Source: CAZIUL01 sp964542475 (GTDB lineage Bacteria > Planctomycetota > B15-G4 > CAYZWU01). From it: a stretch of DNA of 64,000 bases. Location of the stretch: positions 62,001 through 126,000 of the forward strand of contig CAZIUL010000002.1 in assembly GCA_964542475.1 (NCBI GenBank), given 5' to 3'. Positions 1 to 7,486 of the stretch are shown here, one piece after another; positions within the stretch are counted from its first letter, which is position 1; the number at the start of each line of letters is the position of its first letter. A model generated the notes under the pieces. It worked only from the letters and a program-made list of their open reading frames with translations. It ran no database searches and was not told the origin of the DNA. Position numbers and translations under genes: made by a program.

Positions 1-917
1 GAGTGGACATCCTGATAACAGCGGACCACGGTTCGGTTGAGAAGTGGTACTATCCGGACGGGACAGCCGATACCGGGCACAGTGACAGCCCGGTTCCGTT
101 CATCTATATAGATTCGCAAAACAGGGACAAAGGCGGTATTGGCGCGCCTTTTAATGAGCCCGAATTAAAAGGCAACCTCACTGATGTGGCGCCGACAGCT
201 CTTGGAATACTTGGAGTTGCAATCCCTTCGGAAATGACGGGGCAACAGCTCTTTCAGCCTGAATCCGAAAAGGTGGGGGGCCGAAGGCTCTTGCTGCTTA
301 TCGTGGACGGATGGGGCCACAACAGCATTAAAGAAGGAAACCTCATTACAGCGAGCAAAACCCCAAACATGGACCGTCTCCTGGCGGGACATCATTCGGT
401 GCTCCTCCAGGCTTCGGGTGAAGCGGTTGGGATGCCGGATGGCACCGTGGGAAACTCCGAGGCCGGCCACCTGCATATCGGGTCCGGCAGAACGGTGTAC
501 TCGGACAGGCTCAGGATTGACCGCTCACTGAAGGACCGTTCTTTCTTCAGAAACGAGGCGTTCCTCTGGGCAATGAAAGGTGCGATCAAGGACAAGAAAC
601 CGCTCCATCTTCTGGGCATCATTTCGTTCTACTCCTCGCACGGTTCGCTGGACCATCTGTTTGCACTTCTCAGGATGGCGAAAGAGCAGGGAGTTCCAGA
701 GGTTTACATTCATGGCTTGCTGGGAAGGAGAGGCGAACGCCCCGAAGCCGGTGCCGCGTACATGGAAGATGTGGAAAAGGAAACCGAACGGCTTCAGCTC
801 GGGAAAGCATCAACCGTTATCGGCCGCCATTGGGCGCTCGATCGCGAGCAGAACTGGGACCGCATAGAAAAAACATACCGGGCCCTGGTGTTCGGCGAGG
901 GGAACAGAGTCGGTTAA
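1..917 (+). pseudogene. gpmI: C-terminus of phosphoglycerate mutase GpmI fused to a truncated second GpmI
   Basis: The frame is open at the window edge. The first ~90 codons are the C-terminal end of cofactor-independent phosphoglycerate mutase (interconverts 3- and 2-phosphoglycerate): metal-binding TADHG, then a family-typical end with LTDVAPTALGILG and EMTG. Without a stop, a second mutase N-terminus follows: the metal site IVDGWG, the phosphoserine motif GNSEAGH, and on to GRHWALDREQNWDR and ALVFGEG. In this copy the substrate motif normally DGRD reads GRRG. TAA at 915-917 ends the frame about 210 residues into a ~510-residue enzyme, yet the same frame downstream still reads DAVEAV, where homologs have a similar stretch, up to the repeat at 964. 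The second copy therefore looks like a decayed duplicate. Whether the upstream copy is intact cannot be seen. Confidence 0.75.
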
Positions 918-963
918 GATGCGGTTGAGGCCGTAGCGTGTGCGGCAAGGCAAGCAGCAGGTT

Positions 964-1143
964 TTAGCCCGCTTATTTCATACTCTTCGTCGCGAGGTGC
1001 CGTAACCTGTGTTGTGGCAAGGCGCATGTCAGGAGACGACCGCAGGCCTGTTCCTACAAGTTGAGGATCGTCTCCTGGCATGAAACGCAGCCACAGCGCA
1101 GGTTACGATGCCGCAGCAGAAGAGGATGAAATATGCGGGTTAG
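964..1143 (-). repeat. Dispersed ~180-bp palindromic repeat, copy 1
   Basis: A long imperfect inverted repeat between the ends of two convergent genes. The termini read TAGCCCGCTTATTTCAT and ATGAAATATGCGGGTTA, and the loop lies around AGGCCTGTTCCTACAAGTT. It matches, in reverse orientation, the copies at 20382 and 42912. The two arms are not identical (one carries CTTCGTCGCGAGGTGC, the other CAGCAGAAGAGG), and each arm keeps its own version in every copy. Confidence 0.85.
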
Positions 1144-1167
1144 GCGGTGTGCCTGCAACCGACTGCT

Positions 1168-1992
1168 TCAGATATTGACGTTGAACACTCCTTTCATGCC
1201 AAACCCGGCAACGAGCGCCACCACGCAGAAAATGATAAGCCATGGAAAGTAATCGCCGTCCATGCCGAGCATTGCCTTCCTGCCGTGCTTTACTTCCACC
1301 GATTCGATCTGTGCGTCAGCAGGAAACGGTTTCTCCTTCGGATACACGAAAGAGTCGATACAGCTTTTCATGCGGATCGGTGAAACCATGGTCATGCCCG
1401 CTTCCGCATCAATGCTCTTGGTATAGCTCTGTCCGTTGACAGCAATCATGAGGTCATACTGCCCTTCTTTTTCCACCTCCAGGCGGTAGTTGAACTCCTT
1501 TTTCGCAGGTATCCTGACAGGGCCTGCTGATATCTTCAACCCTGGAGATGGCTGTACATCCACCTTAGCCGAATCGAAATCGACCTGGTCACTGAGGACA
1601 ATCTTGAGCACGGTCGTGTCACCTGCCTCCAAGGGGCTGATTCCGTAGCGCGTGTCGAACTGGACGAGAATCGGCAGAATGAGTAGTATCATCGGGGCCA
1701 GCGGAACAAAGCAACAGGAAATATACAGGCCGTTGTTTTTCAAAAGCTCTTTGTTGGCGCTGAACACCACACCCAGCTCATCCTTGTATAGCCTTACCTC
1801 ATAAAGCCCCGCCTTGATCCGATCCTTGAACTTTTTGATCTGGTTTTGAGGAGAGGTGTATTTGAACAGAAGCAGGAAAGCCACTCCCAGGAGAATGGAC
1901 AGCGCTGTAAGCCCGACCAGCGGCGCAAAATACTGGAAAGGGAACAAAAGAACATTGAACAAAACGTTCATCGCTTCATTGATAATTGACAT
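1168..1992 (-). CDS. Putative Oxa1/EMC3-like membrane protein with periplasmic beta domain
   Basis: A 274-residue membrane protein. Start at 1992, with AGGA 8 nt upstream, is preferred over a longer frame from 2037. Order: a hydrophobic stretch at about 10-45, a basic, helical cytosolic segment (KYTSPQNQIKKFKDRIKAG onward) at about 45-90, a second membrane segment ending PILVQFD near 115, about 110 residues that look beta-rich and extracytoplasmic, and a last membrane helix at the C-terminus. Helix, charged helical hairpin, helix recalls the Oxa1 superfamily (YidC, EMC3/DUF106), but the inserted beta domain is not typical. Last gene of the operon with two alkaline-phosphatase-superfamily enzymes and a small RHH-like protein. 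Family assignment is inference from pattern; function unknown. Confidence 0.5.
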   Translation of the reverse strand: MSIINEAMNVLFNVLLFPFQYFAPLVGLTALSILLGVAFLLLFKYTSPQNQIKKFKDRIKAGLYEVRLYKDELGVVFSANKELLKNNGLYISCCFVPLAPMILLILPILVQFDTRYGISPLEAGDTTVLKIVLSDQVDFDSAKVDVQPSPGLKISAGPVRIPAKKEFNYRLEVEKEGQYDLMIAVNGQSYTKSIDAEAGMTMVSPIRMKSCIDSFVYPKEKPFPADAQIESVEVKHGRKAMLGMDGDYFPWLIIFCVVALVAGFGMKGVFNVNI

Positions 1993-2119
1993 TATTTTAT
2001 CCTGTACTATCCACCATGTTCTGTACGAACCGGACAATCGGCTTGACCCGGCTCATGGTATTCCGTGTGCGAGCACGCATAGGATTCACACAACAGCTGT
2101 GAATGCGGATCCACACCGA

Positions 2120-2314
2120 TCAGGAGATATACCCGAGGCCTTTGAGCTTGTTCTTGATCTCCTCGTCCGAATCGCCTCCTTCATCCAGCTTTGCAATCTC
2201 CTTTTCCAGCACATGCTGAACGAACTCCTCCGGTGACGAATATCCGGCAACTCCCGCGTACTTCTTGATTTTATCCATCAGCTCTTTGTCGATCTTGATT
2301 TTCGGTCCAAACAT
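2120..2314 (-). CDS. Small ribbon-helix-helix-like protein
   Basis: A 64-residue protein with AAAGGA upstream of its ATG. Residues 5-43 have the shape of a ribbon-helix-helix (Arc/MetJ-type) domain: a short strand KIKID, a helix ELMDKIKKYAGVAGY, a turn beginning SS, and a second helix EEFVQHVLEKEIAKL. An acidic linker follows, and the protein ends in KLKGLGYIS. A nearly equivalent tail, RLKQMGYL, ends the divergent lipoprotein at 6974-7486. It lies between a phosphatase-superfamily gene and the Oxa1-like gene on the same strand, so it could regulate the operon or bind its products; neither is shown. Confidence 0.65.
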   Translation of the reverse strand: MFGPKIKIDKELMDKIKKYAGVAGYSSPEEFVQHVLEKEIAKLDEGGDSDEEIKNKLKGLGYIS

Positions 2315-2399
2315 TACTTTGTATCCTTTGCTTCATTCGATATCGGTTGACGAATCTTGATTTTGCTCCGTATCCGGTCACGTTTCAGAAACCGGCCGG

Positions 2400-4436
2400 C
2401 TAATCGGCCAGAACCGGCCTGCCTACCATACCCGGCAGCTTATCGATGCCGTACTTCTTGAGCACCGACACTGTCAGATCGAAAAGCTTCGGGTCTTCAA
2501 CCAGTATTCTTCTGTTGCAGAAAAGCACTCCGGGCACCTCTTCCGCTGCCATCAGGTGCGATCCGCTCCATGGGTCGAGGTTGTCTCGTATTATCATTCT
2601 CGGGTACATACCCTGTGCTGATTCGTTGGAAATCCTGTACTTTCTCCTGCACCCTATGATGATCTGGGGAGCATCTGGAAGAGCTTCGCCCGAGTAGATT
2701 TCCTGGGCCTTGTACATTCTCAGGAAGATATTTTCCCCGGTGTCAGGATCCTTTTCCCTGAGAAGCCTGCTGCAGATCTCATCCGTCAGCGAATCAACAT
2801 TTTCCGGCTCAACAGCGCCGTTGGGATTTTTATCCGTGTTTTTCACGTTCAGGTACAGGCCTGTGAATCCAAGGTTATAGGCACGGGTTTTCGCCCAGTC
2901 CACAGAAGCGAAATACTGATCAGCTTCCCGGTCGGCATCCTCCTTGAGCACTGCATAACCGTTTTCGAGCAGCCAGGTGTTCATGTTGAACGAACGGTAG
3001 TATGGTGCGAAACCATGGTCCGACATGACAATGAGGGTGTCCTCCTCGTCCAACACATCGCGTACCTTTCCGATGATCTTGTCTATGTCTTTGTACAGCC
3101 ATTCGATGAAGTTTTCGTTTTCACTGCCGAACTCCCCGCTGTATCCGGGGTGTTTCTCATCCATGCATCGCCAGAACATGTGGGAGTTCAGGTCTAAGCT
3201 GCAGAAGTAGTAGAAAAGAACCCCGGAATCATGATGGCTGAGCAGGTCGAACAGCATCTGTTTTCGCTTCTCAAAGACGAGAAGGGCCTGCTTGCGGTAC
3301 TCGTCGTATGTCAGGACCCCTTCCTCCAGGGCCTTCGTGTCATCAGGCATGCCTTTGGTGTAAAAAGGGCCGTTCCGCTCGGCCAGCTCGGTTACCCAGC
3401 CGGACGGAGTTGAAACATCCGCTGAGGGAGCGCATGGGTTGATGTTGATCGGATCCACGAACAGCGTAAAATCGGGCCGCACCTGCTTCAGGTAAAAGCG
3501 CGTGATGCCTGATACGGAGCTGAGATACGGGATGATCTCGAACTCCATCTCCACGAACTCGCTCCACTCCCCCTGCTTTAGGATTATTTCCGTGGGGTCC
3601 GACTCCTCATCCCCGATTACAATCTTAACAACCGGGTCGCTGGGATCGATGTAAACGGTAAGTGGTGTGGTTGTGATGGGCTTGTCATCACCCTCTATGG
3701 CGATGTTCTCGGGGCCGTACAGAAAATCCGCCACCTTGTTGTCAGCGACCCTGATATTTACGACCTTCCCGCCATCGATTTTATCGGAAAACGCCAGGTC
3801 TTCGTTATCTGTGTAGGCGTAGTAAACACCGTAACCTCCCTGAATGTCCGGGGTGCCCATTCCGGAAAGAGTATTCTGGCCGGTAGGAGTGGGGGGGAAG
3901 TTGGACGGAATCTTGAATACGGTCGCCGGGATGCCGTGTTCTTCGAGAACTTCCCAGAAAGCGGTGCCTCTTCTCTTGTTGATTGCCGCTCCACCGGCGA
4001 GCGGAAGCGTGTATCCAAAAAGGGATAGCTCGCTGGTCACAGGTTCTGAAGAGGCAATGGAGTCCACGATCTCGATATTTCCATCCTCCCATTCTTCATG
4101 GAGGAAATCGTAAATCCCGTGGCCGCCAGGGTTCATGCCTGTGATGAAGTTGGACCAGGCCACCGGGCTTTGCGGCGGGATGCTCGTTCCGAGCTGGGAG
4201 TAGCTTCCTTCGCGGCCCAGCGCTTTGAAATTGGGGAGGTGACCCGCATCCATCAGCTTGTCAGTGATCCGGCAGTCCATGCCATCTATTCCGAGGATAA
4301 TGACCTTGGGGGCGTTCTGTTCTCCACATCCGCAGAAAAGAAGAAAAGCCAGCAAGGCAGGCAAGCAGCTGTGAACTGTTAGTCGACCGTTTGCATGGCT
4401 GTTCATCTTCGATTGCACGTTAATGGTGTTACACAT
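2400..4436 (-). CDS. Alkaline-phosphatase-superfamily phosphodiesterase-like lipoprotein
   Basis: A 678-residue type I phosphodiesterase/nucleotide-pyrophosphatase-like enzyme, probably exported. It starts with a long basic N-region, a hydrophobic core (LPALLAFLLF) and a lipobox-like CGCG. Superfamily residues visible: metal-binding Asp51 in ILGIDGMD, nucleophile Ser90 in PPQSPVAW, SDHGF in the second half, and a C-terminal GSH metal ligand. An inserted beta-rich region fills about 230-330. GAGGTGA precedes the ATG, which overlaps the stop of the upstream paralogue by 8 nt, so the two are translationally coupled. Substrate unknown; a phosphodiester in the envelope is the simplest guess. It is a tandem paralogue of the next gene and shares the closing motif PGVLFCNRRI. 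Confidence 0.8.
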   Translation of the reverse strand: MCNTINVQSKMNSHANGRLTVHSCLPALLAFLLFCGCGEQNAPKVIILGIDGMDCRITDKLMDAGHLPNFKALGREGSYSQLGTSIPPQSPVAWSNFITGMNPGGHGIYDFLHEEWEDGNIEIVDSIASSEPVTSELSLFGYTLPLAGGAAINKRRGTAFWEVLEEHGIPATVFKIPSNFPPTPTGQNTLSGMGTPDIQGGYGVYYAYTDNEDLAFSDKIDGGKVVNIRVADNKVADFLYGPENIAIEGDDKPITTTPLTVYIDPSDPVVKIVIGDEESDPTEIILKQGEWSEFVEMEFEIIPYLSSVSGITRFYLKQVRPDFTLFVDPININPCAPSADVSTPSGWVTELAERNGPFYTKGMPDDTKALEEGVLTYDEYRKQALLVFEKRKQMLFDLLSHHDSGVLFYYFCSLDLNSHMFWRCMDEKHPGYSGEFGSENENFIEWLYKDIDKIIGKVRDVLDEEDTLIVMSDHGFAPYYRSFNMNTWLLENGYAVLKEDADREADQYFASVDWAKTRAYNLGFTGLYLNVKNTDKNPNGAVEPENVDSLTDEICSRLLREKDPDTGENIFLRMYKAQEIYSGEALPDAPQIIIGCRRKYRISNESAQGMYPRMIIRDNLDPWSGSHLMAAEEVPGVLFCNRRILVEDPKLFDLTVSVLKKYGIDKLPGMVGRPVLAD

Positions 4437-6603
4437 GTGAACTCACCTCATCCTTCTCAGCTCTGGCATTTGTCACGCAATCATCGCTCCACGGCGATTT
4501 TTCAAACAAAGGTTTACCGTCCATGTGCGAAGGCGGGGTCACTCCGAAAAGCTTGAGAACCGTGGGGCCGATGTCGAGTATGCGCGGATTGTTCGCGTCG
4601 ATTCTGCGGTTGCAGAAAAACACGCCGGGGACAACCTTCGGATCTATGCAGTGGTCCCCGCTCCAGCTCTTGGTGTTGTCCTCGAGAACAGTGTCATCTA
4701 CCACGCCCACAGCACAGTCCCAGGACGCCCGGTACCCGACTTCGTAGCCCACAAGAAGATCCGGCGAGTTCGAAACATACGGCCCCTTGTACAGCTTGTA
4801 TGCGTCGTAGACCTTTCTGACCGCCTTCTTCTCATCGACCTCGTCGTAAAGCTCTTCGAGCTTTTCGGACAGCTCGCGCTTGAGCGTTTCCGCCTCTTCT
4901 CCGGCTGCAACCGTGCCCTTGGATTCACGGCCCTTGAGGTTCAGGTAGATCCCTGAAAGCCCGAGAGCAAAAGCCTTGGTACGAGACCAGTCCACGTCCT
5001 GGAACCATTCTCCGCTCCTGTCCTTACCCTCCTTGAGGTGGAGGTAGCCGTGCTCCTTGAGCCACGAATTGAGGTTGACCCCCCTGCGAAACGACTTGAA
5101 ACCGTGGTCAGATATCACCATCAGGATCGTTCGGCTGTCCAGCTTCTCAACGGTCCGGCCCAACAGTTCGTCCATACGTGTGTAGAGGTCCTCTATCGAG
5201 TTCTTATGAATCTCGGTGTCCTTGTCGCGGTTAGATGGGTGGGTAGGGTCTTCATAGCGCATGAACATGTGCTGGATACGGTCGGTGGCATCGAACACGC
5301 ACGCCACAAGGCCTTTCTTCGTTTTTTCGAGCGCGTGGAAGAACATATTTTCACGCTCATCGTGGATGAGGTAGGCCTGCTTGAGAAATGCCTCCTCGTC
5401 GATGACACGTTCATTAAGAGCCCACGTATCTTCAGCCAGACCCAGAGTGGCATAAGGGCCGAATTTTTTGGCCAGGTACACGGCGTAGAAGAACGGGTGG
5501 GAGATGGGCAAAGCCGGCTTTTCAGGGTCGATGTGCACCGCTGTTACGTACAGCTTGAACTCCGGCTCCATCTCCAAGATATAAAAACGGCAGATGCCGT
5601 TGACCTTGATACCCAGGCCGGGCTTGAAGACCACCTTGGTCCAGGGAGAGTACTCCTTTTCCTTCAACGTGAACTTTTCATCACCTACCTCGAAGCCGGC
5701 TGTGCGGGCTCCACGGTCCAGCCTGACCGTGAACGGGGCTTTCAGCTCAGGGCAGCCGATCTTCATGCTGTTCGGCGGGCCGGTGAGTTCCGCCTTCAGC
5801 AGGTCACCGTTCATTTTCACGTGAATCTTGACGCCTGATGTGGTGTCCCCTTCGGTTTTCTTGGATTCGGTTGTATAGAAGGAAAAAGTGCCTTGTGTCC
5901 CGCGAAGATCCGGCACGCACATCGCGGCCAGGGTGGCGCCATAAAACTTCTCGACCGGAAAAGTGATGGGGACGCGGATTATCGAGCTGAAGATCCTGTT
6001 GTCTCCCAGAACCTTCCAGAACGGTATGCTCTTGCGGAGCAGCTTGATCTTCGGCTTTCCAACAGGGATCAGGTACTGTCCGAGTTTTATTGTTCTGGAA
6101 GCTGCGCCGATATCCGCTGAAGACAGGACGGACATGTACGATTTCGGGTCTCTTGCCAGGAAATCGAAGATGTTGTGTTTTGACGGATCCACACCTGTTG
6201 AAAAGGACGACCAGGCAACAGGTGACATGGAGGGCGCTGTAGTGGCCAGCGGATGGAAGCATCCCTCGTCCATCAGTTTTTTGAAATGAGGCAGCTTTCC
6301 TTCGCTGATGAACCGCTTTGCAAGTTCAGGATCGAGCCCGTCGAGACCAAGCACGACAACGCGGTCCACCATGCTGTTCGTCAAAGCCCTTCTTTTCCAG
6401 AAGAGGCGGAAAGCGGCACGGATCGGCCAGATCATTATCGTGCCGAACGCAAGAAGTATGGTTATGAAAAGGGCCAGGAATGACCCGAGGAAAGCGAAAC
6501 CGGCCCCAGGTCCGATGTATCCCTCTCCTGTTGCGCAAAACGCCACTGACAGCCAGATGGTCAGGCTGATGACAGAGGCGTATCTATGGCTCCTGTTTAT
6601 CAT
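4429..6603 (-). CDS. Membrane-anchored alkaline-phosphatase-superfamily phosphodiesterase-like protein
   Basis: A 724-residue relative of the downstream lipoprotein and first gene of the operon. Start chosen at ATG 6603 (AGGAG upstream, spacing somewhat long). Two membrane segments occupy residues 9-60, with YIGPGAGFAFLGS between them, then a basic cytosolic-type stretch (FRLFWKRR). Catalytic features: Asp88 in LGLDGLD, nucleophile Ser127 in PSMSPVAW, ISDHGF, and a C-terminal SGDH metal ligand. The catalytic domain is interrupted by a beta-rich insert near 260-370. A promoter with TTGAAG and TATACA spaced by 17 lies at 6731-6759. Family membership is clear; substrate and side of the membrane are not. 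It could be a hydrolase or a phospho-group transferase. Confidence 0.8.
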   Translation of the reverse strand: MINRSHRYASVISLTIWLSVAFCATGEGYIGPGAGFAFLGSFLALFITILLAFGTIMIWPIRAAFRLFWKRRALTNSMVDRVVVLGLDGLDPELAKRFISEGKLPHFKKLMDEGCFHPLATTAPSMSPVAWSSFSTGVDPSKHNIFDFLARDPKSYMSVLSSADIGAASRTIKLGQYLIPVGKPKIKLLRKSIPFWKVLGDNRIFSSIIRVPITFPVEKFYGATLAAMCVPDLRGTQGTFSFYTTESKKTEGDTTSGVKIHVKMNGDLLKAELTGPPNSMKIGCPELKAPFTVRLDRGARTAGFEVGDEKFTLKEKEYSPWTKVVFKPGLGIKVNGICRFYILEMEPEFKLYVTAVHIDPEKPALPISHPFFYAVYLAKKFGPYATLGLAEDTWALNERVIDEEAFLKQAYLIHDERENMFFHALEKTKKGLVACVFDATDRIQHMFMRYEDPTHPSNRDKDTEIHKNSIEDLYTRMDELLGRTVEKLDSRTILMVISDHGFKSFRRGVNLNSWLKEHGYLHLKEGKDRSGEWFQDVDWSRTKAFALGLSGIYLNLKGRESKGTVAAGEEAETLKRELSEKLEELYDEVDEKKAVRKVYDAYKLYKGPYVSNSPDLLVGYEVGYRASWDCAVGVVDDTVLEDNTKSWSGDHCIDPKVVPGVFFCNRRIDANNPRILDIGPTVLKLFGVTPPSHMDGKPLFEKSPWSDDCVTNARAEKDEVSSHV

Positions 6604-6730
6604 CGGAATATGCTTTCTCCTAAATTTCCGGGATCTGGCTGAAGACAACGCTTTACGATGATTCGATACACCGGATTTATCCGCAGGGAGCGTTTTCAGC
6701 GGTAATTAACTGATAGCGATAAAACCTATT

Positions 6731-6759
6731 TGTATAATAACTTTGATCGGAGTCTTCAA
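6731..6759 (-). promoter_or_regulatory. Probable sigma-70 promoter of the phosphatase operon
   Basis: Read on the minus strand: TTGAAG, 17 bp, TATACA. It sits about 130 bp upstream of the ATG at 6603 in the AT-rich divergent spacer 6604-6973, which holds no gene. Confidence 0.5.
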
Positions 6760-6915
6760 CTTTCTTCTTTATTTATTAAAGCTTTAGCTGAATTTTTTAT
6801 GGCTGAAGAAAACAAGAATCGTACAAAAAGGCGATAAAGAAACATGCACGTTTCATCACTCGGCTCAGATCTTCAGCTTGCGTCCGAGCTTACGGGCTTT
6901 TAGAATGCATACGGC

Positions 6916-6945
6916 TTGATTCAAAAAAAATGAGTTCTCTATAGT
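6916..6945 (+). promoter_or_regulatory. Probable sigma-70 promoter of the TPR lipoprotein gene
   Basis: TTGATT at 6916-6921 and TATAGT at 6940-6945 are separated by 18 bp. The predicted transcript begins about 20 nt before the ATG at 6974, which has GGAGG in front of it. Confidence 0.5.
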
Positions 6946-6973
6946 TAAATATTGTCTTCTGGAGGTACCTGTC

Positions 6974-7486
6974 ATGCGCTGTGCTCTACTCGCCGTTCTT
7001 CCATTCGCCATTGTTGTGCTCCTCGTCTCAGGATGTGGAACGGAAACACCCGATAGCGTCTTAAAAGATGCAGATACAGCGTTTAGAACGGACAAGGATT
7101 ATACCAAGGCAATCGAACTGTACGAAAGCGTGCTGGACTGGAAAGGCGAAGGCGAGCCCAGCAAGACCCAGCGTTTCAATGCCACGCTCGAGATAATCAG
7201 GTGCAGGATAGCTGCCAAAGATTATGAGCAGGCGCTGAAAGACACTGATGAAATGTGCAGCTCTTTTGCGGATACGGTCGTATTAAAGGATCTCACAGCG
7301 ATCATAGGGGAGTTCCTGAAACAAGGAGGGGAGGAAGCAACGGACCACGCGATCACTGTCATCGGAAAGGCCACGGAGATGTATCCTGATCAAAAGGATC
7401 AGTTCAAAAAATGGAGTGAAAAGATAATGGAGGATGGAGCCACGAGCGAGCAGATGAAGCGTCTCAAGCAGATGGGCTACCTTTAA
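6974..7486 (+). CDS. TPR-like lipoprotein
   Basis: A 170-residue lipoprotein: hydrophobic signal with lipobox LVSGC (Cys at about 21), then helical repeat segments of TPR type (KDYTKAIELYESVLDWKGEGE; KDYEQALKDTDEM). The last residues are RLKQMGYL, much like the tail of the small RHH-like protein across the spacer. GGAGG lies 8 nt upstream of the ATG. It diverges from the phosphatase operon, and its stop codon overlaps the iorA stop (TTAA at 7483-7486). Probably a periplasmic scaffold or partner protein. Link to the phosphatases is inferred from position and the shared tail. Confidence 0.75.
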   Translation: MRCALLAVLPFAIVVLLVSGCGTETPDSVLKDADTAFRTDKDYTKAIELYESVLDWKGEGEPSKTQRFNATLEIIRCRIAAKDYEQALKDTDEMCSSFADTVVLKDLTAIIGEFLKQGGEEATDHAITVIGKATEMYPDQKDQFKKWSEKIMEDGATSEQMKRLKQMGYL

